From positions 82,843 to 146,842 of the forward strand of contig JAEPRB010000085.1 of assembly GCA_016758965.1 (NCBI GenBank): DNA of 64,000 bases, in the 5' to 3' direction. The first letter of the stretch is position 1. Each line of letters opens with the position of its first letter. Position numbers and translations under genes: made by a program. The stretch comes from Circinella minor (taxonomy: Eukaryota; Mucoromycota; Mucoromycetes; Mucorales; Lichtheimiaceae). The notes beneath the pieces were generated by a model. That model worked only from the letters and a program-made list of their open reading frames with translations. It had not been told where the DNA came from and made no database searches. Of the stretch, positions 35,264 to 49,489 are shown in pieces.

Positions 35264-36600
35264 ATGATTTCTTCTTTTTCCTCTTCTTTCAATACTACCA
35301 GGACGGATGATGACAATGATACTTTTTATGGATGGATTTGTCCCAGAAAAGGTAAATAATATCGAAAATTACATGGGTATATTTACAATATATACTAGCA
35401 GAAACTAAAACATATAAAATAGGTCAACCTTTAGAATGGCGTAAACTTCCACTTAAATAATTTGAAAATGACAATGTCGAAATTGCAATTACACATTATG
35501 GTATTTGTGCAACTGATTTACATGTTATGAATAGTGGATAGAGTCCAACAGAATATCCTTTTGTTGAAGGTTATGAGTAAGTATCTATTTCTCTTTTAAT
35601 ACCCACCTTTCAAACGTACAATTTTTATTAATTAATTTCATCCACTTACTACAATCATATATAGAATCGTAGATACTATCACAAAAATTGGCAGATATAT
35701 TACTCAATTCAACATAGGGGATCATGTGGGTATAGGAAATCATTGTGATTCATGTCATCAATGTAAAGAATGTAAAAATAACCAAGAAAATGTATGTCGT
35801 CAAGGACCTCGACGAAAGATGACAGGGTATGGGTTCAATGGTGATAAAATCTATGGTGGATTTGGAAACAAATGGAGAGATAAAAGTCATTTTGTATTTA
35901 AAATCCCAATGGATTTAATTAATCATTCGTGGAAGTGGACTTTGTACATCTTTTTTTTTTTTTGTATAGCTACTTTTGCACCATTAAAAAAACATGGTGT
36001 GAAAAAAAGGATCGGTGGTAAATATCATTGGTATAGGTAAAATGAACTCATTCAATATGATCCTTCCCTTTTATCTTTTCACACGTTAAAATTTCCATTA
36101 TTATTATTGAATAGGAGGGTTAGAACATTTCGCTATTCAATGAGCAAAAGCACTAGGTGCCAAAGTCAACATCCAATGAAAAAAGAAAAAATGCTGAAAT
36201 ATTAGGTGCTGATGAATTCATTTTAACTAGCAACAACACGGGTGGTTCCAATTCATACTTGTTACTATCTCAGATGATTCTATGTACCAGTTTTGGTATT
36301 CATGAATTTAATTGGTCTTATTATCTTTCATGGATGGAACCCGATGGTATATTTATTTTAACAGCAGCATCTGAATGGAATTCCTGTTTATTTGATACTA
36401 CAACGACAAATATCAATGGTAGGAATAGCTGTTGGATCACCTAAAGAAATTCAGGAGATGTTAATATTTGTAAAGGAGCATTTAAATGAGATAAAAACCA
36501 TGGATTGAAAAAATATATTCCATGAATTAAATTGAAGAAGATAATCAAGTAGTTAAAAAAGGTTAGAGTGGTTCTTCAAGTATGTATAGAAAATTTGTAT
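35264..36600 (+). pseudogene. Decayed zinc alcohol dehydrogenase (ADH6/cinnamyl-type)
   Basis: Pieces of a medium-chain zinc dehydrogenase appear in order. They are FYGWICPRKG, EIAITHYGICATDLHVMNSG, EYPFVEGYE, then (after a GT...AG intron) GDHVGIGNHCDSCHQCKECK with NNQENVC, TFAPLKKHGVKK, GLEHFAIQ, KALGAKV, NAEILGADEFILTSNN, AVGSPKEIQEML and PWIEKIYSMN. The catalytic-zinc Cys context (GICATD) and the structural-zinc four-Cys loop are still visible. In-frame stops replace Glu, Trp and other residues at several places, and a frame change destroys the coenzyme-binding GxGxxG. The gene would have reduced or oxidised aldehydes and alcohols with NADP(H); it cannot now give a full enzyme. ATG at 35,264 is the likely old start. 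Confidence 0.9.
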
Positions 36601-36604
36601 ATAT

Positions 36605-38637
<2,033 letters not shown>

Positions 38638-38639
38638 AT

Positions 38640-38642
38640 TGA

Positions 38643-38675
<33 letters not shown>

Positions 38676-40725
38676 TTGTTTTTTTTTTAAAAAAAATATA
38701 TATATAACATAACATATAAAAAAAAACATATAAAAAAAGAATTGAAAAGCTGATATATATTTTTTTTTCTTAAAATAATTAATTCAAATTATAATCATGC
38801 ACACAACAAACAAAAACAAACAAACATAATATTATAAATTTAAAAGGTGTAGTGTTTTTTTTTGGGGGGGGTAGGGGTGGAGGAGGAAGGAGGGGGGGTC
38901 TTTGATTGATTTTCTTGATAATAATACAAGGTTTTCATTCATGGTCCATGCAACTTCATTTTTCAAAACCTGATGTTTTTTTTTTTTTTACTTGGTATTT
39001 TTTTTTTCATTTTGGCAATACTATGAGTGGTTATTTTTGGTTGTTACTCCTTTTTTTATTTTATTTTATCTCCATGACACTATTATTATCAGTAAGTATA
39101 ATTGTTTGTTCCTTGGCAACGGTTACAGCATTATAAGAAGAAGGTAGTGTAGTTGGTTGTCGTCGTTGTCGTTGAGAGTGAGTTTAAATAATACTTGATG
39201 ATGACCTGAGTAGGAGGAGGGGAGGAATGGAATTGTTATATAAAACAAGGTATCAAAGTGAGTTGTTACAAACAAGAATCCAGAAGCATGAGATTCTTGA
39301 TGAACATTATATAGACAATAATTAATAAAGTGTTATAGAGTAATAGAAAAATGATATAATTAGATGGGTTTTAGAGATGTAATAAAAAGGTTGAATTTTT
39401 CCAATATACAGTTCTTTGAGCAAAGCATGTGTATACAAAAAAGTGACCGATTATAAATGTATTATAATAAAAAAACACATTATAGTTACTTGTGTATTTT
39501 TTTTAAAAAAATAAGAGTATTCATTATGTGTTTTATGTTATAGGCTATCTGAAGCATTTTAAAGCTTTTAAAAGTATGATTGACGATTCTTATTTAGATT
39601 GATAAGTATCCAATAGTAATATTCCATTTTGGTCTAACACTGTTAGACCATTGGTTTTTTTTTTTTTTTTTTAAAAAAAAAACTCCAACTTTGAAGCATA
39701 AAACAAATCGACAAGCGATTGGATTCCAACTTTTTTTTTTCTTTGACATTAAAGATTAATACCCCGTACATTGTTCCGTTATAACGCTAATATGTCTAAT
39801 AAGAATGAGATTTAAGGATTTTATGCAATTCATTTTTCTAGAACACTGTCCGATATCGTTCTATTGAGCGGGGAAAATAATTTTTACTTATGAGTTGCAG
39901 GAACGTCTTTTTCTAAAACTCAAAAAGGTTGAAAGTGCTGAACATCATCAACTGTCTTTTATATAAAAAGTGTATGGCAAGTAGTCCAACTTTTCTCTTT
40001 TGCATGATTTTTATACAATAATAAGAACAGTTTTTTTTTGGGGGGGGCGCCTTAGTAAAATAAAGTACTCACGTTTTTTTTTCTTATGAATCAATAATAT
40101 TTAATATAATAGTGATGAGCAAGTTATAATAAGTAATAAAGACAAGAAAACTATTTATTTTTTTACAATATGAACGTCTGTGATGTTCTTTTGCAAGACA
40201 TTTATTAGATAAATGAACCCTATTTTTTTGTTTATCCGATCCATTGTAACTTTAAGATCAACAACAACAATGTGTTTATATGAGACAGTGAGTGATATCA
40301 AACACAACATGCTTCTCTTTTTTCTCGAATAATCTTTCCCCCCTGAACTTCTTTAACAAACTACGTAAAAAAAAACTTTTTTCTCCCTCCCCCATTTTTT
40401 TTCTTTTTTTATAAAAGTCCCAAAATAATTTTTTTCAAGAAAGAAAAGCACGTGGTAATTACACCAAAAAAAAGTGAACTGGGTCTCTTTTTGTATTCCC
40501 CCATTTTTTTAAATGTCCGTCGTAACTCTCTTTCCAAAAAATCAAATCAAATTAAATATATTAAAAAAACCACTTTTTTTGTTGTCCCCACACACACACA
40601 CGCACACAAAGAAACACACATCTTTCCCTCTTTCTTTTTCTTTTTTTTCTTCCTCTCTCCTTTTTTTTTTCCACGTTCCTTTTTTATATATATAAAAAAA
40701 AAGAAAGAAAAGAAAAGAAAAAAAG
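38640..40725. other. Intergenic between ARF and Ypp1-like genes
   Basis: It holds 3' simple repeats of (ATA)n at 38,645-38,673, G-runs at 38,862-38,898, and the promoter region of the next gene with C/T-rich tracts and (AC)n at 40,588-40,608. No further gene was found. Confidence 0.45.
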
Positions 40726-42722
40726 ATGGAACCACTTTCAAAATCATTACAAGCTTCTTCTGATTTAGATACAGCCCGTTGTCAAGGAAATTGGATTATT
40801 ATACCTGAACTTGCTAAAAAATATAAAAAGTATCATTCAGATGAATCAGGTATAACGCACAGACAATTCCTTCCCCTTGTTTGTTTCAAAATAAAATAAA
40901 AAAAAGAGGATTTCAACGGGATGAAGAAAAAAAAAGGGGGGTTATTTTTCTTACAAGACCATAAGTTATTAATATAACCTTTTTTTTTTTTTTAGTGATT
41001 GTATTAACATCTACTTATGAAGCCAAATTTTCAAATTATGTAAATCAACAACGTAAAGAACTTGTAACAAGTAAAGGAGATACAATTCAATCATTAGAAC
41101 AAAATTATCGTGAATCAAAAAATTGGGATATACGAAAAGAAAGTGATATTTTATTATCGCCTATATCAAAAAAAGATCCACAACAACAACAACAACAACA
41201 ACAACGAAAATCACTTTGGGGAAATAATAATGGTATCCATAGAGCATCCACAACAACACTTCATTCTACTACGACGACGACTACTGTATCTAATCATACA
41301 ACGAATAATGTACCTGAATTAATGCATGATTTAGATACAATGTATTCTCATGATGATCCATTGCATATTACTTTACCACCTTCTTTAAATCCTTTGGAAA
41401 CTGAAAAATATTTAAAACCTTTACAAGAATTAATTAAAAAACATACAAAATCAAATGATTTAAAAACAAAAGATGATCGTCAAGCACAGGTAAAAAAATA
41501 CTTCCATCTTTTTAAAGAATGAAAAGTATTATTCATATTTTTTATGATTTATATATAAATATATATATATATAAAAAGGGGGACGTGCCTTTTATATATA
41601 TATATATATATATAACACAACTCCTCTATCCATGTACAACTCCCCCCAAACCAAAATTAGAAACTAATTATCAATTTTTTTTTCATTTACTTATTTCCGT
41701 TTCCCCCACCACCACCACCACCAAAATTAGTTGGCAAAAATCGTGGTAGCACGAATTTATTTTGAAACGGGACGTTATGATAAAGCTTTAGAATCATTGG
41801 AAAGATTAGCTTTACGTATGGAAGATGTTCATTCAGGTTATGGATTAGTGTTACTTATTCAAGCGCGTGTTATTAAAGGTTCGGCATTATACACTGTACA
41901 CATAAAAAAAAAATAGATATCTATATATTTATTTATTTTTTACTAATTACTATGATTTTTATATAGCGATTTGTTTTGAAATGCAAGGAGATATTTCAAC
42001 AGCTTTAGAAACCTATGGTGCTGCATGGGATGTTTTTAGTCAACATCCAACTGAAAAAGGTGAAATGTTATCTTATTGGATTGAAGAATGTATTTATCGT
42101 GCCATTTTACTTCATGTTCGATCCCAGTAAGTTTTTTTTTTTTTTTTATACCGCCCCTACTCTTTTATATTAAAATCTTAGCACACACACCCATTTTTTA
42201 TACGGACATGTAAAAAAAAAAAAAATTAACTTTTTGATTTAGGAGTTCTGCACGTCAAGTATTACCTTTATTTAGAGGATATATGCAATTAGCATCTTCT
42301 CATTGGTCACCTTATTGGCGTATGCATAAACGATGGATCATTTTTCAACATTATGGTCAATTTCTTATAAAAACATATCAAGAAAATACTTATTTTTCAA
42401 TGCCTATTCAATCAACTACAAAACAATCGACCATAACAACAACAACATTACCTAAAAAAAAGAATGATAAAGCTTCTGCTTATGAAGAATTACTTTGTTT
42501 AACTGCATTATATAGAAATTTATTAAGTTCTATTACTATACGTTCAAATACGCAAGAAAAAGCACGTTATATTTTGGAATTGGCTAATTTTTTTGTTGAA
42601 ACACATAATGTTATTGGATGGGGTGAAATGAGTAATATTCGACGTATTCTTCAGGTAAAAAAAAAAAAACATACGTATTCAAAACAAAAGAATGACTTTT
42701 TTTTTTTTTCAAAAATCTAATG

Positions 42723-42759
<37 letters not shown>

Positions 42760-45248
42760 TCTAAAATAGTTTTTTCAAAAATCCAAAGAACATACATTTA
42801 ATAGCATGTGTATTTCACGTTTTATTTTCTTTACATTTATGCGACTTGGCAATTATGAAGAAGCTATTTATTCATTCAGAAATTATATGGAATTAATGGG
42901 ATTACCTGATATTGATAAAAATGATGCTAATGGAGTAGAAATCACACCTTATGCAGAATTGGATATTCCTGGACGTGTAGAATTAATTCTTATTAAATTA
43001 AATTCTTTACGTCATATTCAAGAAACAAAAATGAAAAATCCAGAAGAAAAAGTGACTCATTTTGAAAATGAAAATGAAATTAATGTCATTGAAGTCTTGT
43101 TGGCCGGTATCCAATTGTTTGGTCGTGAATTAAGAAATGGAAAACAAGCTGCTTTTTTGGGTGATATTGCTGTAGAATTAGCTACAAATATTGATCCAAG
43201 GATATGTGATTATACAATGGAAGAATGGGTACCTGTTATGGTTGCTTGTCATCGTATGCGTGGTACATCTTATGGTCTTTATGCTTCACAAAGTAAGTTA
43301 CTTTCTTTATGATAGGGGAAGAAAGGATTCTATTTTTTTTTATTCCTATTAACATATGGTTCAAACCATTAGCCCATGATCCTGAAAATCGTGCTATCTA
43401 TCATAATGAAGCATTAGCTTCTCTTCGACGGGCATCTGATTATGATATTAATTCATGGAAAGTCCATTACGAAATTGCTTTACAACAAGCACAAATGAAA
43501 GATATTGTTCAAGCCATGAATTCCGTTGGAAAATCATTACAATTAAAACCCGATCATATTCCATCATGGCATCTTTTATCACTTTTAAATTCGTGTAATC
43601 AATTTCAACACGTGATTCCTCAAGCATTACAAACCATTCAAGCTGGATTACAAGAATGTGGTAGTGGTACCATTAATGTACCTACCAATATTACATTTGG
43701 TATGCCTGTTTTATCATGGAATATCGATGAAAAACATTGTCGTGCGTATCATGATCAATGTGAAGCTTATTTACGTCTTCGTATGACCCAATTGGAATTA
43801 TTGGAATTATTGGATGGTCCAGAAGCTGCTTTGGGGGGTTATGGTGAATTATTTTCCATGTATACTTTGTTAGCACAAAGTTTGGGTATGAGTGAAGCTC
43901 AAGTCGCTGTACAAGCCAATGAAAGTCTTCAACGTATTGCTTCTATTCATCAACAAGGTCCATTGGATTTAAAACGAAAGAATAGTAAATCTGTACCAGA
44001 TTCATCTTTATCTACCATAACATCCAATGAAGAAGTAGAACCTTCTTCACCCAAATCATCCCGTTCATCAAGATCAAAATCATTCGATCACAGTGGTCGA
44101 CGCGTTTCAGTCTCTTCTTCTACTTCAACCAAAAAAGAACAAGATCCCATCATCCCACCTGTTCCTTCTTTAGATGATTTACCTACGAAAAATACAACGC
44201 ATACAAAAGACGATTTAAAAAATCGACGTAAATCAACAGAAACATTACGGTCTACCAAAGAAAGTACAAAATCAAGAAAAAAGAGTTTAGCAGATATTAG
44301 TAAACGTTTAGGGAGTCATCCTACTACACCTGTATTAACAACCACCATTCATGGACAATCCACTCAAGTCGCTGTGAATAATTTACGTCGAAATTCAACG
44401 ACAAAAAATAATCGACTTTTTATTAAACGTGGTTCAACAGTAGAAGAATTACGTCGTAATTCAACACCTTCTGAAATTATTGCACCTTCGATATCAACCC
44501 CTCAATTTTCAATGTCAAGTATGCGTAGTCATTCATTTACGGGTAGTACTTTATCTTTAAATTCTACTTCTACTAGTCATTCTACATCAACAACAAGTAC
44601 AACAGCTACCAATACAACTACATTTAATGCAAATAATAATGCCAATGCATTTATACGTAATCAACGTGAACGATGGCATCAACTTTTAGTTAAACTTTGG
44701 CTCATGTCTACCAATACATTTATAAAATCAGGAAGATTAGAAGAAGCAAGTAAAGCTATTGTTGAAGCAGAACAATTAGGTTTAATGGATGCTATGGTAT
44801 GGCATCAGTTAGGTGATCTTTGTATTCAAACGTATAAAAAAGAAGAACCGAATAATCATGAATTATTAGAAATTGGTTTGGATGCCTATAAAAAAGCATT
44901 AATGTTAGAACCAGATCATGTGGAAACCCATATTGATTTAGCTTCTACTTTTATGGATATGAAAGAATGGGAATTAGCAGAAGGATTATTGGAAAGAATA
45001 ACCAAAGGTCCAGGATGGGATAAACCTCAAGCTTGGTAAAGTTTCATTGTCCTTTTTTTTTTTATTAGACAGGATAGAATCAAAATATTAATTCTCTCTT
45101 TTTTTTTTTTTTGAATAGGTATCTTTTGGGTATGGTTTATAAACAACAAGAAACTTTTCAAGAATCAAAAAATTGTTTATTATATGCAATGGAATTAAAT
45201 GAAGCAACACCCATAGGTTCTTTTATTGATTTACCAAGATTTATATAA
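40726..45248 (+). CDS. YPP1: Ypp1/TTC7-like TPR protein of the PI4-kinase complex
   Basis: Ypp1 (TTC7 in animals) is the scaffold holding PI4-kinase Stt4 to Efr3 at the plasma membrane. Exons are 40726-40849, 40996-41489, 41731-41878, 41967-42126, 42243-42654, 42770-43292, 43373-45035 and 45119-45248. All phases agree, giving 1,217 residues. Helical repeat pairs are visible, for example IYFETGRYDKALESLERLAL, RLGNYEEAIYSFRNYMEL, DINSWKVHYEIALQQAQMKD and LDAYKKALMLEPDHVETHID. The end NEATPIGSFIDLPRFI matches the family's closing pattern. A Ser/Thr/Lys-rich, probably disordered insert spans about residues 820-1045. A poly-Gln run (CAA repeats) sits near residue 100. Intron 3 begins GTTCGG, an unusual 5' splice site. 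The assignment rests on repeat order and the C-terminus. Confidence 0.88.
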
Positions 45249-45249
45249 A

Positions 45250-46280
45250 CATTTTGATTCTTTATATCCCCCCCCCCCACACACACACACCGACCCTCCC
45301 CAAACCAAACCAAACCCCATTATTCCTATTTTTTTTTTACTTTTTACTTTTTAATATTTTTTATTTATTTATTTATCTTTAATTTAACAAAGCTAGCCTT
45401 AATTCTATTATAAACACAATACCAATTTTATTTTATTTATATATATCAATGTTGATAAAAAATTAAGTTTGATTTGTAAAATGACATTACTCTTTATTAG
45501 AGTATTGTGAAGAAGATTCAACATACTGTTTTCTTACGTGTGAAAACAACCTTTGCATTCAATATGAGAGACTGATGATATACACACAATGTATATTATA
45601 TACATGTTCTAATACTTTCTTTTTGTCTTTTGCAAAGAGAAGAAGGCAAATACATTTCGATACACTATTTCTAGAAGCTTTGATTCTTTTTGTCCCAAGA
45701 ACCTCCGGGTAAAGATATACACATTATTTAATTAAAAGAAGAATACAATGTTCTAGAAGAAAGTTTTTTTCCTTCTTTTTTTTTTCTGTAGTAAAGTCCG
45801 TGTGTAGAGAGGCTGAGTAGACAATTATTTATTGACTCAGAATAACCTTTTTAGTTTTTTTTTCTTTTTCTTTGCTAAAGACATATCGTTATAAGCAGAC
45901 CAAAATGACTAATCACAAGAAAATAAATGTATTTAACAGTATGTAAAATAGATAGAATTTTGCTTAATAATAAAATACTTTAGTTGTTCAAAAGGATGAA
46001 ATTGTCTGTGTAACCATTACCATTCCATTTGAGTAACGCCACAGCCACAGTTTTTTTTTTTTTTTGCATGGAAGGTCCTCCGTTCCGAACTACGGATCAC
46101 AAAAAGAAAGAATTTTTTCATATTTGTAATCAAATGATGTTGACATGATTTTTCTTAAGTATATAAATACCCCCCCCGTCTATTCTGTACATATCAGATT
46201 TCATTCATTCATTACAAAACATCAATCAAGAATAACCTTTTTTTTTTTATATTAAACAAAATTCAAAACAAGAACCCTAA
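45250..46280. other. Intergenic, ends in the promoter of a KADY-tail gene
   Basis: No gene was found. Starts with C-run and (AC)n sequence after the Ypp1-like stop. From about 46,030 it resembles the upstream regions of the other KADY-tail genes (CGCCACAGCCAC at 46,037, CCG-N5-CGG at 46,085, and a TATATAAATA box near 46,160). Confidence 0.5.
46085..46095. promoter_or_regulatory. CCG-N5-CGG palindrome upstream of KADY-tail gene 1
   Basis: CCGAACTACGG, followed by ATCA, 188 bp before the ATG at 46,283. The half-sites are kept in all five family members while the five middle bases vary. Such CGG triplet pairs are the usual sites of Zn(II)2Cys6 fungal regulators; that link is inference. Confidence 0.55.
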
Positions 46281-46282
46281 TC

Positions 46283-46567
46283 ATGATTTCTTCTTCATCC
46301 TCTCAAATCTCATTTCAAAAGATGAATGTCAATCCACTTGAACCTCGTTCCTCTTTGGATAATACCAGTATGCAATCTACTTTGTCAAGTAATATTAGTA
46401 GTATGAGTACACGTTCTTCCCTTGATAATCAATCAACATCAAGATTATCCATTTCAAGTCATTTAAAAAATAAGACATCAAAAAGAAGTCTTTTTGGCAA
46501 TTTAAAAAGAAAACGTACTACTATTACCTATCAAACCAAGGCAGATTATCTTTTATTCCGAAAGTAA
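46283..46567 (+). CDS. KADY-tail small Ser/Thr-rich protein 1
   Basis: 94 residues, no intron. Ser/Thr/Asn-rich N-terminal two-thirds (starts MISSSSSQISFQKMN), a basic stretch (HLKNKTSKRSLFGNLKRKR), and the family's closing motif YQTKADYLLFRK. No signal peptide or membrane segment, so probably intracellular and largely disordered. It is the most diverged of the five copies, sharing with them the start (M-x-SSSSQ), the SxxSHLK-K basic block and the tail. The promoter keeps the CCG-N5-CGG site and a TATATAAATA box. No known family is recognised. The tail conservation across diverged copies suggests that the last 12 residues are the functional part. Confidence 0.7.
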   Translation: MISSSSSQISFQKMNVNPLEPRSSLDNTSMQSTLSSNISSMSTRSSLDNQSTSRLSISSHLKNKTSKRSLFGNLKRKRTTITYQTKADYLLFRK

Positions 46568-46569
46568 AA

Positions 46570-47374
46570 AACAAACATTGTATTTTTTTTATACCATATG
46601 ATACCTTATAATATAACCTCCTTTCTCCCCCAACAATACTCATTCTAGAATAGATATCATCATCATCCCCCCGCCTCCAATTCATATGTTATGCATGTAT
46701 TCTATTGAAAAATAATCATTAGAGAAATATCTTTAATAAATTAATAATTATCAATATAAACAATAGTCTAGTTTTTTTTTTTTATTCAACTTGATTGCTA
46801 AACAAACAAAAACTTGAATAGATTGTTGCTATGTATACATATGTACTAATATAACGGATTTCTTTGTAGGATGTAATAAATGGTATTGTCACGAAATGTA
46901 AATATTTAATTTGACATACACTCACTAGATGAACACTATAAATGTAACTCCTTACTATATAGAATCACAGTATAGATACAAATTTTAGACAACTAAAAAG
47001 ATCAATAAGATGTGTACATATATTTATATCAGTAAACATTTCAATGATTTTTTAATATGTAAAGTTTTTATTAATGAGTGAAATGCAAAAGACATATATA
47101 AAAATTCAATAAAAAAAAGTTTGTGATTAACGCGTTCTCTTGATTCTTTAGTTGTGTCATATTCTTTTTTTTTTTTATTATATTATATCCTTTTTTTTTT
47201 TATCTGAAAAGAAAAACTTGATATGAGGAGTGTAATAGGTATAAATTGTTTGCTTAAGCAAAGTTTTTTTTTTTTTTTTTTTACTCTGTGGTATTGTTAA
47301 CTTTTGTAAAATGAAATAGAAAACTATTTACGTAGTAAAACATTTTCTTAAATAGTTCAAATGTTGGTATCATT
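46570..47374. other. Intergenic between KADY-tail gene 1 and PB1 gene 1
   Basis: 46,830-47,350 is repeated in diverged form at 48,370-48,880, downstream of PB1 gene 2, with shared ATATGTACTAATATAAC and ACTCACTAGATGA. PB1 genes 1 and 2 with their 3' flanks are therefore a tandem duplication. No gene lies in it. Confidence 0.55.
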
Positions 47375-47833
47375 TTATCCGCATTCATCCAGATGAATAC
47401 AGAGGTACGTCAGTGTCACCTCATCACCCGCAGGTTGAAAGGTAGGTGGATTCAAGGGTGCTGGGCATCGGTTTAAAGCACAATCTAAATCTTCCTCGAA
47501 TTGCAATGCAATGAGATCATTGTCGTTGTCGTAGTAATAAAGTGATTTACAAGCCGTATATTGGCTACGCTTGGCAATCTTTTTGTTATATATAAAATAT
47601 TTAAAAATCAAGTTCGCCATATCGTTAATTTCACATAGTTAATAAATACGTTTTTACTATAATACATTTTAATAAAATTACTAAAAAACCTCATGTCGTA
47701 GTCCTATCAGACTAATATTTTTCTTTGTAACAAAAAACCTATATTTAACTCCGTCTGGTCTGTCTTCATCTATAACCTTTATAGTAATATAATCTACATT
47801 CCTTGGTTTAGAATTTTGTTTCATTGATATCAT
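47375..47833 (-). CDS. Stand-alone PB1-domain protein 1
   Basis: PB1 domains mediate front-to-back protein pairing through a basic and an acidic face. Minus-strand exons are 47833-47690 and 47578-47375, joined in phase. The first exon has the opening strand with the conserved lysine (DYITIKVIDED), then KYRFFVTKKNISLIGLRHE. The second has the acidic OPCA motif (YYYDNDNDLIALQFEEDLDC) and a closing strand (VTLTYLCIHLDE). About 115 residues, i.e. the PB1 fold and nothing else. Both lysine and OPCA are present, so it could in principle chain head-to-tail (type I/II). The intron starts GTTTTT; if retained it stops translation after two codons. The start could also be three codons later (47,824). 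Partner unknown. Confidence 0.78.
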
Positions 47834-47929
47834 TGTGTTGATTTTAATGTAAAAAAAAAAAAAAAAACGTTTATGGTTGAAAAGACGCGATTATAGGTAG
47901 AGTTTATCAGTAATAAGCAATCAAAAAAA

Positions 47930-48230
47930 AAACAGTCATCCAACGATTTACCGTTAAGCCGAGACCCATTAAGCTGGAACCCACTAAAACTATATTTAGG
48001 TAAACCGGTAATATTTCTCATATACTTAATAAAATACGTATTGTTTTGATAAACCGGTATTTGATGGATGTGCCCAAATATTTATTATTATTATTATTAT
48101 TCTGTAAAATGTTTACACTTTAAATGGATCGAACCAATAATAATGACCTTGCTTATAAAATGTTATTTCCACTTTTTCCTTTGTTTATAATTGCTTAATT
48201 TTTTGTTATGAAACCAATAAAAAAAAAACA
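47930..48230. mobile_element. Tigger-derived fragment 5' of PB1 gene 1
   Basis: It contains TAGGTAAACCGGTAATATTT and GATAAACCGGTATTTGATGG separated by CATATACTTAATAAAATACG, matching the left end of the intact Tigger (27,880-27,990) but diverged. It continues with CACTTTTTCCTTTGTTTATA, which corresponds to 28,150-28,175. No transposase frame remains. Confidence 0.6.
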
Positions 48231-48893
48231 TCTAACTTATCAACAAATCGCACGTTGCAAGTTGCAATTTCATCAAAGTATTTTTAACATTTCCAAAATC
48301 AAACGATGCATACGTAACTGAGAGATTTGCAAAGGTAGTAGTGAGAGGTGCAAAAACGGAATTTTGATTGTATATATATGTACTAATATAACATATTTCT
48401 TTATAGGATGTTGTAAGTAATATAGTCACAAAATGTAAAAATTCAATTTGATATGCACTCACTAGATGAGCACTGTAATTCCTTACGAATATAGAATCAC
48501 AAATTTTAAAAACCTAAAAAGTTTAATATGATAAATACACAATAATTTATCACTTTTTTTTAGTATTAATAATATGTATATATTTATAATTGGAAAAAAA
48601 ATGTTATCAATGAATAAAAAGCAAAAGATATGTATCAAAGTCCAATAAACAAAAAACCTGTGATTAGCGCGTTCTGCGATTCTTCACGTGAACCATCCTC
48701 TTTTTTTTTTTTATTATATAATATTATTATTGTTTTTATTTGAAAGTAATAAAGGGTGATATGAGAAGTGTAATATGATTTCTTATTAATTTTTGATTAA
48801 GCAAAAGTTTTTTTTTTTTTTTTTTTTTTACTGTCTGGTATTGCTACAGTTTGTAAAATAAAGTTCAAGTGTTGGTTGTCATTTTATATCCCT
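48231..48893. other. 3' flank of PB1 gene 2
   Basis: A diverged copy of 46,830-47,350. No gene was found. Confidence 0.5.
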
Positions 48894-49337
48894 TTATCTC
48901 AAATAAACACGGAGATACGATAATGATTTATCATTGCGAGTATTTTTATCAATAGGTGATTCCAAGAACGCTGGGCGTCGGTTTAAAGCACAATCTAGAT
49001 CTACATCTTTTTGCAATCGAATTAGATCATTGTCATTGTCTCGGTAATAAAGTAGTATATCTTGTGTAGAAAAGCGACGATCCAAAACCTTTTTTTTTTT
49101 TTTTTGTTATAAAAAATGTAAATAAAAATCAAGTTCCATATTGAATTTTTTTTTTATTTTTTTACTAAAATATATTATAATAACACAATAAAATATATTA
49201 AAAACCTGCTGTTGTAGTCCAGTCAGAGTAATATTCTTTGGAACAAAAAATCGATACATATCACTTTTTGAAGATCTTTCATCTATAATCTTTATAGTGA
49301 TACATCCAGCAGAAGGATTTTTAGAATCTTTTTCCAT
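48894..49337 (-). CDS. Stand-alone PB1-domain protein 2
   Basis: Minus-strand exons 49337-49206 and 49088-48894; the total is 108 residues. It shows the opening strand with lysine (GCITIKIIDERSSKSDMYRF), FVPKNITLTGLQQQ, and the OPCA motif YYRDNDNDLIRLQKDVDLDC. The junction falls at the same place as in the other four copies, after the first helix, and the intron again begins GTTTTT. The closing part (FLESPIDKNTRNDKSLSYLR) is longer than in copies 3-5, as in copy 1. Neighbouring copy 1 is its nearest positional duplicate. A Tigger-derived segment starts about 160 bp upstream of the ATG. Function beyond PB1-type pairing is unknown. Confidence 0.78.
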
Positions 49338-49489
49338 TGATAATATTGTTACGTATACGTGTGCTAGTAGTATTTAAAAATGGTATTGGTTTTAATGCAA
49401 AGACGAAAAAAAAGTTTTTTTTTTTGATTGAAGAGACGGAATAATTAGTTAGTTTATATATGTAATATTTATCAGTAATAAGCAATGAA

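Noticed and set aside
40452..40763. Phe/Lys-rich frames on both strands
   Set aside because: Homopolymer and (AC)n promoter sequence before the Ypp1-like gene; low complexity only.
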